Source: Henningerozyma blattae CBS 6284
Lineage: Eukaryota; Ascomycota; Saccharomycetes; Saccharomycetales; Saccharomycetaceae
Length of the DNA: 64,000 nt
Assembly: GCF_000315915.1 (NCBI RefSeq)
Contig: NC_020189.1
Span: 248,001-312,000 of the forward strand
Direction of reading: 5' to 3'
The notes under the pieces were generated by a model. The model saw only the letters and a program-made list of their open reading frames with translations, did no database searches and had not been told where the DNA came from. Shown piece by piece: positions 49,302-58,439 of this stretch. The position numbers and the translations under genes are program-made. Every line of letters begins with the position of its first letter. Position 1 is the first letter of the stretch.

Positions 49302-51386
49302 TTAATCTTCCACTTCTTGTAGCCAACCTGTGGATCTCTTGATGGCAACTTGCCATCTCTTCCAATTCTTTCTTCTCTGTTCGTCTGTAGAGTTTGAAAA
49401 GAAATATGTAACGTTGACATTACCGTCGTCGTCTAGTTTAGAGCCTGTTGTAGAAGCGTTGGTGGTGGTGGAAAGGGACATCTCCTTAGACTTGGCAATC
49501 TTCTTTTCAATAAACTCCTTTCTCTTACCATTATAATACACCCAGTCCTTAATGTCGTGCCAATCCTTCCAAACACGGTCCTCGACATTCTCGAACGCGA
49601 AATTGGCGGCTATGGCAGCACCCAAAGCGGTACATTCGGAGATACGCGAACGTCTGATCTTGACACAGGGGCCGAGAATGTTTGCTTGGATCTGCATGAC
49701 CTCATCGGAACGAGACATCCCTCCGTCTGCCGAAAGAGTACTTGTAGTGCCAGATTCGTACAGATCTATCCCATTGTCATCATCCAACAGCTGGGAATCC
49801 GATGACGTAGGCGGAGTGGCGACTTCCGTAACTCCGGTTTTATCCTCCTCTTCCAGCATGTCTTTACTCATGGCTTTCAAAATGGCTCGAACCTGGTAGC
49901 AAACACCCTCGACGGCGGCACGGGCAATATGGTTTGCTGTGGTGTACAGGGTGACCCCAAACATGGAGGCACGGGCGTGAGGGTCCCAGTAGGGAGACCA
50001 TAGCCCGTTGAACGAAGGAATGAAAACCACACCTCCGGTATCTGGGACCGAACTGGCCATAGGTCCGATATCTTGGGCATTGGGGAATAGACGCAGGTTA
50101 TCACGAAGCCATTGGACGGCTGAACCAGCCACAGCAATGGACCCTTCTAGTGCATAGGTAGGAGTGGAAGACAAATTGGGGAAATGATAGGCCAATGTAG
50201 TAAGGGCCCCATTCTGTGAGAACAATGGGGATTGGCCTGTGTTCAGTAACAGGAACGCACCGGTACCGTAAGTAACTTTAGCATTACGACGTTTGTGAGA
50301 CAGCTGGCCTACAAGAGAGGCAGATTGATCGCCAAGACAGCCCTGTAATGGGATTGAAGGATGCCCCGTTAGGAAGTCGCGTAAATCTTGGATAAATGGC
50401 AACGAGGCTGGCACCAGGGGTGAAGAAGTAGACAAATTCCCAAACTTGTATGCCGATGGGCGGATATCTGGCAACACAAAACAGGCCATATCAAGCCCCC
50501 AGAATTCAAACAACTGCTTGTCGTAATCCAACGTGTGGATGTTCATAAACCCAGTACGAGACGCATTGGTCACGTCCGAGGCAAGAACACGCGTGTCTGT
50601 CAAATGGTGCAACAGCCACGTGTCTACAGTACCAAACACCAAGTCACGTTTCTCATACGCCTCTCTCACACGTGGCTCGTTGTCGATCAACCAACGAATC
50701 TTGGAACACGAAAAATACGTAGAGTCCAAGGGCAACCCTGTAATGCGTTTCAACTCCTCCAAACGAGCTTTATTTTCAGGCACGGCAAAATGCTTATTGA
50801 GCAGGGGCAAATTACGGGTGTCGTTCCAGCAAATGGCATAATCGGCCAACAATTTCCCCGTGGAATGGGACCACACCACAATTGTCTCACGCATATTGGC
50901 TATCCCCATACATTTGACCTGATAGGGGGCCAAGTCGTGCTTGGCACGGTGGCTGTTTAGTTCGTGAAGAGTGTTTGTGGTAGCAGCCAAACATTTCAAC
51001 ACGTTGGATAGAATATTGATTGGGTTACATTGGATCCAGCCTGGTTGAGGGAAAGATAGCGTGGGCGAGTCCCCGGAGTCCACCAAGGAATCAGGAGACG
51101 AGCGCGGAGACGAGCGCGGAGGCGCCCCGGAGGCACTATAGCTGTTGCTGCTGTCACAACCGGGGTCTTTTTCGAACTCCACAAGACTGGATTCTCGCAC
51201 GGTCAACCCTTCTGCCGTATAATGTGCGGCCTTATCGGGTGGATGAGTACGATGAGGGGTCGAATATTCCACTTGGTGTTTGGCGACTTCTTGGCCTTGT
51301 TTGTTGAACATGATTACACGCGAGGACGAAGTACCGACATCAATAGAGGCGATAAGCGGGACATGGGGGGTTAGGGGGGCAGGCAT
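49302..51386 (-). CDS. GUT1: Glycerol kinase
   Basis: FGGY-family kinase, 694 aa from the ATG at 51386. Motifs: IDVGTSSSRVIMF (ATP phosphate loop), GIANMRETIVVW, TYFSCSKIRWL, VTNASRTGFMN, LGDQSASLVGQL, TYGTGAFLLLNTG, and LSADGGMSRSDEVMQIQANILG. It phosphorylates glycerol to glycerol 3-phosphate, the first step of glycerol use. An in-frame ATG at 51533 would add 49 residues rich in Arg/Ser/Thr and free of acids, like a mitochondrial presequence. A TATA-like TATAAAAA only ~35 bp above that ATG favours the shorter form. Ser-rich insertions occur near residues 80-110. It is divergent from FPS1a and GC-richer than the window average. Syntenic with YHL032C. Confidence 0.95.
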   Translation of the reverse strand: MPAPLTPHVPLIASIDVGTSSSRVIMFNKQGQEVAKHQVEYSTPHRTHPPDKAAHYTAEGLTVRESSLVEFEKDPGCDSSNSYSASGAPPRSSPRSSPDSLVDSGDSPTLSFPQPGWIQCNPINILSNVLKCLAATTNTLHELNSHRAKHDLAPYQVKCMGIANMRETIVVWSHSTGKLLADYAICWNDTRNLPLLNKHFAVPENKARLEELKRITGLPLDSTYFSCSKIRWLIDNEPRVREAYEKRDLVFGTVDTWLLHHLTDTRVLASDVTNASRTGFMNIHTLDYDKQLFEFWGLDMACFVLPDIRPSAYKFGNLSTSSPLVPASLPFIQDLRDFLTGHPSIPLQGCLGDQSASLVGQLSHKRRNAKVTYGTGAFLLLNTGQSPLFSQNGALTTLAYHFPNLSSTPTYALEGSIAVAGSAVQWLRDNLRLFPNAQDIGPMASSVPDTGGVVFIPSFNGLWSPYWDPHARASMFGVTLYTTANHIARAAVEGVCYQVRAILKAMSKDMLEEEDKTGVTEVATPPTSSDSQLLDDDNGIDLYESGTTSTLSADGGMSRSDEVMQIQANILGPCVKIRRSRISECTALGAAIAANFAFENVEDRVWKDWHDIKDWVYYNGKRKEFIEKKIAKSKEMSLSTTTNASTTGSKLDDDGNVNVTYFFSNSTDEQRRKNWKRWQVAIKRSTGWLQEVED

Positions 51387-51615
51387 GGTTGGTCGAAGTC
51401 GATGGGCAAAGCGACGAGCCGAGCAGGGGGTGACTGTAATATTAGTAAGGGCGGAAGTGTGTGCGGGAAAGCTTGATTTTAGAGTGCAAAATGCAGACTG
51501 CAAAGAAACGCGGGGTCTATAGTGGCACTGCATTGTGGATGGGGCTAGGCTTTGCTGGGGCGCCTTTTTATATGGCACAGAACGGCTTGATATGCTGTGT
51601 CATTACGCCTGCAGG

Positions 51616-51681
51616 CTGCTTGCTTGCACCTTGCACCTTGCAGCCTGCACCTTGCAGCCTGCACCTTGCAGCCTGCTTGCT
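51616..51681. repeat. 15-bp minisatellite of CCTTGCAGCCTGCAC units
   Basis: About three full copies plus shortened TTGCACC/TGCTTGC variants at both ends. Confidence 0.85.
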
Positions 51682-52042
51682 TGCTTTGTATCGTTGCTCC
51701 ACTGGCGTCAAGCCGGCCCGTGTGTTCCGGGCGACCTCTCCGCATCTGCGGGCAGATCGGGCGAGCGCCGCGTGACCCCGCACCGTAAAACATGGTAGTG
51801 AGTTTCGGTCCAAGCTGGGCACGGCGCTACCACGGCTTGCCTGCCCGGCCCGCTCTGCCTGGCGTGGTGTTTCTGGCGGGCCAGCGTGGCCTCTCTGCAT
51901 GGGCTCTCTGCATGGGCTCTGTGTAGACTCCAGACGGCAAAAACACTCTGCACTCTAAACACAGGCCACAGCGCAAACCGTAGAGAGCGTCCAAGGCACA
52001 ATACAGTGTATAAAAGACGCAGCTTGCCCATCATATCCCGCC

Positions 52043-52069
52043 GCACTGTCCCACTGTCCCACTGTCCCA
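52043..52069. repeat. 9-bp tandem repeat CACTGTCCC, three copies
   Basis: Three consecutive copies about 100 bp upstream of the FPS1a start codon. Confidence 0.85.
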
Positions 52070-52164
52070 CGCCAACACTCTCTCTCTAGCACAACCAGCC
52101 CAGTAGAAATTCTTCCGCTACAGCACCCCACATATCCTATATTATAACAACATAGCTTCCCCGT

Positions 52165-54159
52165 ATGTCCGACCATCTCAGTCTAAGACAGATCTTGACC
52201 GGGTCCCAGTACTCGTCGCAGCACGTGTCTGCGCCGCAGTCGCGTGCTGGCTCCCATCCAGCAAGCATTGCAGAATCTTCAACAAGTTCTGTGTCGTCGC
52301 TTCCACGTGATATGGAGCAAGGCGCGCCTTCCTTTGCTGGAGCACAATCTTTCACAGGCCGCTCTTCCCATCGTGCAAGCTCTATTTATCGCCGTGGTCA
52401 AACGCAATACATCACTTCTCCATATGATTTGGCCACGATTGCCGGGTCTATCACTGCACCGGGCGTACAGCAGTACCAAGCTCCCATTCAAGAGATCATC
52501 CCCAATACACAAGATGCAGTGTATTCGCAATACGAACGTGTTTCCGTAGCTCCACCTACAACACGTCTCTCTAAAAAACTTTCGCTTCTAACGGGCCATG
52601 TTCCCGAAGAGTACGAAATGGACGATCAAATGCATCATTATCAAGCCTCCACAACAACCGGTGGCGGTGCCTCGCGTGCCGCCCCGACTATTGGTCAACA
52701 GATATACACTGAATTGGATTTGGGCGGCGACGCCTTCGAACCAATCCCCATGATGGTCAAAACCAAGACTTTGCATCAAAACCCTCAAACACCAACAGTG
52801 CTACCTTCCACATACCGCCCTATCAACCGTTGGGCCATGATCCGTCACACTTATTTGCGTGAATTCTTGGCAGAGTTTCTAGGGACCATGATGATGATGG
52901 TCTTCGGTGATGGGATTTGTTGTCAAGTCAACCTGGGTGCGCAAATTCAGAAAAACCAATATGAAAACCAATTGATCACCCTTCAACAGGCAGGTGTCAT
53001 CGACAGTAACACTGTCCAATTATGGAAGACTCTTGAAAAAATCGCTGCACCATCATCTGCCGGTACCGCCACAAACATCCCTCTGGGTTGGGCCTGTGGT
53101 GTCATTTCTGCATACTTCAGTGCCGGTGGTAGTTCCATCTCCGGTGCTCATTTGAACCCTGCAATCACTCTTGTAAGTGCTGTGTTCCGTGGATTCCCCT
53201 TCCGTAAAATTCCCATCTATTTCATCGGCCAATTCCTCGGAGCCTTTATAGGCGCCTACGTCGTTTACGCTTACCACAAGAGAGTCATCCAAGAGGCTTA
53301 CCCTGACGATTGGTGGAAGAATCAAAGTGTTATGTCTAATTTTTTTGTGTTCCCACAGAGTTTCCTTAGTGTGCCTCGTCAATTCGTCTCCGAGTTCATG
53401 TCCACTGCTATTCTATTAATCGGTAATTTCGCCATGTCGGATCCTTACACCTGTTTGTCCACCGAATTATTCCCCGTCACTCTTTTCTTGCATATTTTGG
53501 TTGTCAATATGTCCCTTTCATACCAGACCGGGTGTGCAATGAATCTGGTCAGAGACTTGGGGCCCCGTCTTGCTCTATATACAATGGGGTTCGAACGTCA
53601 TATGATTTGGGTGCAACACCATCATTTCTTTTGGGTCCCCATCGTCGCTCCCTTCTTTGGTGCCTTGATGGGTGGTCTTATCTATGACGTTTGTGTTTAT
53701 CAAGGTCAAGAATCCCCGGTGAATTGGCCATTGGCGGTTTACAAAGAATGGTGCTTACGTGTTTGGCACAAGAGACCAGGCTACAAGACACGTCTCCGTC
53801 AACGTCAAGTGAGTAGTTTCAGCGGTATGAGTAGTTTTGTACGTGACGACGATCTGGACCACCACCCAGATTTCGATGGCAATATGGAGGAAGCCACACC
53901 TCTTGCACAACCACCAATGCCTCAGAACGTCTCTGCAACTTCAACTGACCCATCCCAAATCCATCCAACTCAAAAACATGTCCAATTTGAAAACGTTGGC
54001 GCAAGTAGGTACAGTTGGGAAAGTGAAGGAGCTACCATGGATAGTGACTCGATGTTGGAGACCCCAAGTGTATTGGACTCCATCAAAGATGGCGACGCTA
54101 CAAGCAGCAGTGGTATGCCCACTCTAAAGGAATCTTCATCAACACATTCTTCTACATAA
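52165..54159 (+). CDS. FPS1: Aquaglyceroporin, Fps1 family, copy a
   Basis: 664 aa (S. cerevisiae Fps1 669). A long regulatory N-terminus contains NPQTPTVLPSTYRPI (~207), the conserved element just before the first membrane span that includes the MAPK-site Thr-Pro. The MIP core has six spans. The first half-helix motif is HLNPAITL (canonical NPA) and the second is CAMNLVRDLGPRLALY. The C-terminal tail starts WHKRPGYKTR and then diverges from Fps1, ending in a Ser/Thr-rich segment. It exports glycerol at the plasma membrane and closes under high osmolarity. It is divergent from GUT1. Base composition and codon use are GC-richer than in copy b. Syntenic with YLL043W. Confidence 0.93.
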   Translation: MSDHLSLRQILTGSQYSSQHVSAPQSRAGSHPASIAESSTSSVSSLPRDMEQGAPSFAGAQSFTGRSSHRASSIYRRGQTQYITSPYDLATIAGSITAPGVQQYQAPIQEIIPNTQDAVYSQYERVSVAPPTTRLSKKLSLLTGHVPEEYEMDDQMHHYQASTTTGGGASRAAPTIGQQIYTELDLGGDAFEPIPMMVKTKTLHQNPQTPTVLPSTYRPINRWAMIRHTYLREFLAEFLGTMMMMVFGDGICCQVNLGAQIQKNQYENQLITLQQAGVIDSNTVQLWKTLEKIAAPSSAGTATNIPLGWACGVISAYFSAGGSSISGAHLNPAITLVSAVFRGFPFRKIPIYFIGQFLGAFIGAYVVYAYHKRVIQEAYPDDWWKNQSVMSNFFVFPQSFLSVPRQFVSEFMSTAILLIGNFAMSDPYTCLSTELFPVTLFLHILVVNMSLSYQTGCAMNLVRDLGPRLALYTMGFERHMIWVQHHHFFWVPIVAPFFGALMGGLIYDVCVYQGQESPVNWPLAVYKEWCLRVWHKRPGYKTRLRQRQVSSFSGMSSFVRDDDLDHHPDFDGNMEEATPLAQPPMPQNVSATSTDPSQIHPTQKHVQFENVGASRYSWESEGATMDSDSMLETPSVLDSIKDGDATSSSGMPTLKESSSTHSST

Positions 54160-54275
54160 CCTGGAGCTACCACCACCACCACCACTCCATACCCGTTCCC
54201 ATCATCGCTTGCATTCATTCACAGCTCGTTGTATATATAAGTTGTATTGTATTTTAGGATACGTAATCTACATAA

Positions 54276-54833
54276 TCATTCTTTAATTAAATCATTCAAT
54301 TCTTGGAGTAAGGAATCCATATCCCCACTCACATCGACCTCCTCTCCACTAAACTCATTAGCAATCCCTTCAACAACACGTATCCCATCTTGGACTTCTT
54401 TTTGCAATTGCGCCAGCTCATAACCCATTGTGTCACGCTTGACTCGTAACCCAGCCGCTCGTTCTTCTAATTGTCGTAGCACGTTCTGCTTCTCCTCATA
54501 CATTCGACTCTCTACACGATCAGTTATACCACTCTCACAAAACCCACTACTCTCACCTTCCCTTGATTTGGCTTTCTCAAGTAACTCATCCAATTCATCA
54601 AGTTTGTTACGTATTCCTCTCTCCTCCATCAATTGTGCAAATTGTTCAAAACATCGATCATTCCAATACTCAACTGCTTGCCCGACTCCATGATCCAACT
54701 GCCTTTGGCCCTCCGCACTTTCACCATACTTGCCAAAACATCCAACAACACTCCGTTCCATATCACCACGACATCGTGAAACGGCCATGTTATAAGTCTC
54801 TTCTAACCGTCGGTATCGTATATGCTTATCCAT
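54276..54833 (-). CDS. NNF1: Kinetochore MIND-complex subunit Nnf1 (probable)
   Basis: 185 aa (S. cerevisiae Nnf1 ~201). The N-terminus HIRYRRLEETYNMAVSRC matches the IRYxRLxxxFxxAL pattern recalled for Nnf1. The middle YWNDRCFEQFAQLMEERGIR then NKLDELDELLEKAK aligns with the FWxxxCxxEFxxIxxER ... KLxELDELIxEAK block. The C-terminal half is coiled coil (LEERAAGLRVKRDTMGYELAQL). Nnf1 pairs with Mtw1 in the KNL1-MIND-NDC80 network. It lies between the two FPS1 copies, which is not its S. cerevisiae neighbourhood (YJR112W), so it has moved or the FPS1 duplication spans it. Unusually Arg/Gly/Glu-rich, in line with the GC-rich island. Confidence 0.78.
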   Translation of the reverse strand: MDKHIRYRRLEETYNMAVSRCRGDMERSVVGCFGKYGESAEGQRQLDHGVGQAVEYWNDRCFEQFAQLMEERGIRNKLDELDELLEKAKSREGESSGFCESGITDRVESRMYEEKQNVLRQLEERAAGLRVKRDTMGYELAQLQKEVQDGIRVVEGIANEFSGEEVDVSGDMDSLLQELNDLIKE

Positions 54834-55398
54834 GCCGCTTTGCTATTCCACTTCACTTTACGCTTCTCTACTCTACTCTATTCGAATCCGATCAGATCCG
54901 ATCACGAAATCTTTTTATCGTGTTTCTCGTCACACCTTACAATTTACCCGGCTCTCCACTGTTTTTTTCTTAACAACGTAAACCTAAACTAAAATAAACT
55001 TTAAGGCACACTTCCCGGAATGATACTATCAACGGTATATCAATTCATTCTTGTTTAATCCCGTAGATTTGACACGTCTAAAAAATAAAAATTACACACA
55101 TATAAAACTTTATTTGCCTGATTGTTCCTACGAAATTCTACTATGTGCTTAGAATATACCCCGCCCCCACCCCGCGTTATTTCCATTTGAACGAGTTTTT
55201 TTTATGGGAATGAGAAATTTTAAAAATGAAAAAAAAAGAAACAGAAAATTCCAAGAAATTTCACGTAATTTGATATACGTTTACTCTTGGAGATTCCTTA
55301 TGATCTAATCCGCATTCTGGCATTTATAAAAAGCCATATAAACTCATTCCCCATTACTCTATCGCTTTTCCCTTGCCCCTTGTCCCCCTCCCCCAGCA
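54834..55398. other. NNF1/FPS1b divergent promoter region
   Basis: Contains a Reb1-type TTACCCG (54944-54950). The GC-rich composition of the island ends here and AT-rich DNA resumes. The C-rich leader of FPS1b is at about 55370-55395. No other gene. Confidence 0.6.
54944..54950. promoter_or_regulatory. Reb1-type TTACCCG between NNF1 and FPS1b
   Basis: Exact core match about 110 bp upstream of the NNF1 start. Confidence 0.4.
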
Positions 55399-57210
55399 AT
55401 GGATCAAAACGATATCCAACATTCCACTCGCTCCTCCATTCATGACGAGAAATCTCATCATAACGATGATGATTCCTTCGATTATGAAATGCAGGAATAT
55501 TCTCCAATTCCCATGGTCTCCACTATCCAACCCACTACAACCTATATCCCACAATACTCGGTAGACTCTAACTCCGCCAAACCTGCATTCCCCATCCAAG
55601 AAGTCATCCCAAACTCTCATGAAGCTTTGACAATGGATATAAACTCATCCTCTGGAATGCAATTAAACCCTTCCAAGAATCTACGTGCAAGAACTTCTCA
55701 AGCTAAACATACCACTTCTTCCTCTATCCATTCAAATTCTCAATATTCATTAGATAATGATATAGATTCCAAAAATGATGATGTCTCTCAATCAGTCAAT
55801 AGATTATCACAATCTCAAGTTGATTCTGCTCAAATGACAAATGCAAACTCTCAGGGGATCCCTATGATGGTGAAACCCAAAACTTTATATCAAAATCCTC
55901 AAACTCCAACTGTGCTTCCCTCCACATATCATCCGATTAGCAAATGGTCTACAGTCAAACATACATATTTAAAGGAATTCCTTGCCGAATTCATGGGTAC
56001 TATGGTAATGATTATCTTTGGTGATTCTGTTTGTTGTCAAGTTAATTTGGCATCAAAGATTCAACAAAATACTTATGTACAAAGTCTTTTGAAATTAAAA
56101 TCTAAAGGTGTTGCCACTGAAGATTTGGTAGACACAATGGAAACTCTTGAAACTTTAGTCTCCTCCACTTCAGGTGGTACTTTTGATGATATCGCTATGG
56201 GTTGGGGTGCTGCCGTTGTGATGGGTTATTTCTGTGCTGGTGGTAGTGCAATCTCAGGGGCTCATTTAAACCCTTCCATTACAATTGCAAATTTCTTCTT
56301 CAGAGGGTTCCCCAAGAAGAAAATCCCTTATTATTTGATTGGTCAAATGCTTGGTGCTTTCATTGCAGCTTATATCACTTTTATTTATCATAAAAAAATT
56401 ATCTTACAAGCGTACCCTGATGATTGGTGGAAAAATGAAAGTGTAGCCAATTTATTCTTTGTCTTCCCCAAGGAATATTTGTCACCTGCAAGACAATTCA
56501 TTGGTGAATTTGTTTGTACCGCAATGTTACAAGCAGGTATGTTTGCTCTAACTGATCCTTATACTTGTTTATCTTCAGATGTGTTCCCCTTGATGTTATT
56601 CATCTTAATATTTATGATTAATGCCTCTATGGGGTACCAAACTGGTTGTGCCATGAATATGGCAAGAGATTTGGGTCCTCGTTTAGCTATGTACACTTTA
56701 GGATTTGATAGAAAAGTCATTTGGATTAACCATCATCATTTCTTTTGGATCCCCATGGTTGCACCATTCTTGGGTTCTTTAACTGGTGCTCTAGTATATG
56801 ATGTTTGTATCTATCAAGGTCATGAATCTCCTGTCAATTGGCCATTCACTCTATACAAAGAAAAATTGGTAAGATCATGGCACAGAAGACCAGGTTGGAA
56901 AAAGAGAAGTAGAAAGAGAGCTACTTCTGATTTAAGTGAATTCTCTTATGCTACTGATGATATTGATAATTCTTCGGATTATGGGTTACAACCAACAAGT
57001 TCAATGAAAAAGACTACTACAACTTCCACTGCTTCAGATTTAGAGGATGAAATTAGACATCCTTCAGTACAATTCAAATCAGTACAAAAGGATGCTAAAA
57101 GATTATACGGTGGGATCCCAACCATTTTGGAAAATGAGGATAGTTTAGAAACTGCTTCTTTCAGTAATACATCAGGTTCATTGGTTTTCTCAGATAAACA
57201 ACTTCAATAA
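55399..57210 (+). CDS. FPS1: Aquaglyceroporin, Fps1 family, copy b
   Basis: 603 aa. It carries the conserved NPQTPTVLPSTYHPI element (~165) before span 1. The pore motifs are HLNPSITIAN and CAMNMARDLGPRLAMY, an NPS/NMA pair close to the atypical NPS/NLA of S. cerevisiae Fps1. The C-terminal regulatory tail is Fps1-like: WHRRPGWKKRSRKRATSDLS, VQFKSVQKDAKRLYGGIPT, then ILENEDSLETAS. This copy is therefore the closer match to S. cerevisiae Fps1 in both pore and tail. Codon use is AT-rich like most of the window, in contrast to copy a. It probably mediates glycerol efflux under osmotic control. Confidence 0.95.
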   Translation: MDQNDIQHSTRSSIHDEKSHHNDDDSFDYEMQEYSPIPMVSTIQPTTTYIPQYSVDSNSAKPAFPIQEVIPNSHEALTMDINSSSGMQLNPSKNLRARTSQAKHTTSSSIHSNSQYSLDNDIDSKNDDVSQSVNRLSQSQVDSAQMTNANSQGIPMMVKPKTLYQNPQTPTVLPSTYHPISKWSTVKHTYLKEFLAEFMGTMVMIIFGDSVCCQVNLASKIQQNTYVQSLLKLKSKGVATEDLVDTMETLETLVSSTSGGTFDDIAMGWGAAVVMGYFCAGGSAISGAHLNPSITIANFFFRGFPKKKIPYYLIGQMLGAFIAAYITFIYHKKIILQAYPDDWWKNESVANLFFVFPKEYLSPARQFIGEFVCTAMLQAGMFALTDPYTCLSSDVFPLMLFILIFMINASMGYQTGCAMNMARDLGPRLAMYTLGFDRKVIWINHHHFFWIPMVAPFLGSLTGALVYDVCIYQGHESPVNWPFTLYKEKLVRSWHRRPGWKKRSRKRATSDLSEFSYATDDIDNSSDYGLQPTSSMKKTTTTSTASDLEDEIRHPSVQFKSVQKDAKRLYGGIPTILENEDSLETASFSNTSGSLVFSDKQLQ

Positions 57211-57446
57211 TTGTTTCCTCACTGTTTATTTTTATTATTATTATTTCGTACACTATTATATTTCGCTATTTTTTTCCCCCTCTATCATTCAATTATTGCT
57301 CTTTTTTTTTTCTCATTCAACAAGGTTTAGCATTAGGCATATATGTATAACTATATATATGTATCAAGACTTTATTTTTCTGTATATTCAAATTCGTAGT
57401 TCAAAATTTAAATAAAACATGTATAAAAAAAATTATAAATTATAAA

Positions 57447-57941
57447 TTATAAACTGAAGATTCTTTTCAAATATATATTCAGCCATCGTTCTAAATAGTT
57501 TTCCGTCACTTTACCACCAATGATATCACCCGTATCACATGGATGGATATTATACCAAACTGATGATGAAGAAGTCATGTCATTATCCAATTGAAACAAA
57601 TCTAATCCAATTCGGAATTCATCAAGTGTTTCAGGGAAAATCAGTTTCTCAATTTCATTATCAATGTGAATAGTCTTCATTGTACATCCAAACTCAGAAT
57701 CAACCTCCACTTTCCATATTCGAAATAATAATAATGGTTCTTGATATATTTGTGAATAAATTACATTAAATTCTAATGAATTTAATTGATCATTCTTGGA
57801 AACTAAATGCACTGGAACATCAGTAATGATATGAATTCTTGTTTGTGTAATTTGTATACTTTGACATAATGATAATTCTTGGAGATAATTGTTTGTATTT
57901 ATTTGAATTAATTGTGATTCAAATTCTTCTAGAGATATCAT
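57447..57941 (-). CDS. ATG10: Autophagy E2-like enzyme Atg10
   Basis: 164 aa (S. cerevisiae 167). The catalytic Cys is C135 in NIHPCDTGDIIGGK, equivalent to the HPC motif around C133 in S. cerevisiae. The core before it includes NVIYSQIYQEPLLLFRIWKV and the C-terminus is YLERWLNIYLKRIF. Atg10 conjugates the ubiquitin-like Atg12 to Atg5 during autophagosome formation. It has the same orientation and neighbours (SDH2, VPS13) as YLL042C. Confidence 0.93.
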   Translation of the reverse strand: MISLEEFESQLIQINTNNYLQELSLCQSIQITQTRIHIITDVPVHLVSKNDQLNSLEFNVIYSQIYQEPLLLFRIWKVEVDSEFGCTMKTIHIDNEIEKLIFPETLDEFRIGLDLFQLDNDMTSSSSVWYNIHPCDTGDIIGGKVTENYLERWLNIYLKRIFSL

Positions 57942-58439
57942 AAATTAGATGTGAAATGTTCAAAATATCTTACAATTGTTTATGTTTATGTCTAAATTTT
58001 TAGAAACAAATTTTTTAAAAATATCAAAAAAGAAAAAATCAAAAAATTAATATTTTACATGTGATTTCTTCAAATCATATAAACTAAGATATAATAATTT
58101 GATATAGGAGAAGAATATTGAATTGGATATATAACTGTGTACATAATTGAGTATGTAACAAGTGACTATACATATAAATAAAGAGTAGAATAAATATAGA
58201 GGAATAAATAAAGAGTAGAATAAATAAATATGAGAATAAATAAATAAGGGGAATAAATAATTTGAAGTCCTCAATTGTTGAAGTAATTTACTTACAAGAA
58301 GAAATGATGGGGAAAATAATGTAAATTAACATCAGAAACCAGATAGAAAAAAAAAGAAAATAAAAATAAATGATAAATCATCATCATTTATGAGAAATAT
58401 TGAGAACAAATTAATGGATCACACTAAAGGCAAGTTAGT
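57942..58439. other. ATG10 promoter / SDH2 terminator spacer with AT repeats
   Basis: Two copies of a ~21-bp unit AAATAAAGAGTAGAATAAATA (about 58176-58230) followed by AATAAATAAG-type variants to 58262. No gene. Confidence 0.65.

Larger units (their letters stand above)
51387..52164. promoter_or_regulatory. Shared bidirectional GUT1-FPS1a promoter region with minisatellites
   Basis: Under 800 bp separates the two divergent start codons. The GUT1-side TATA-like element is at 51566-51573 (TATAAAAA on the minus strand). The region is GC-rich and contains a 15-bp array (51616-51681), a duplicated GGGCTCTCTGCAT unit (51888-51915) and a CACTGTCCC array (about 52043-52069). The many overlapping short ORFs here look like chance in GC-rich DNA. 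Confidence 0.55.

Noticed and set aside
51461..52355. Many overlapping short ORFs on both strands between GUT1 and FPS1a
   Set aside because: GC-rich DNA has few stops; they overlap each other, contain the minisatellites, and have no coding signature.
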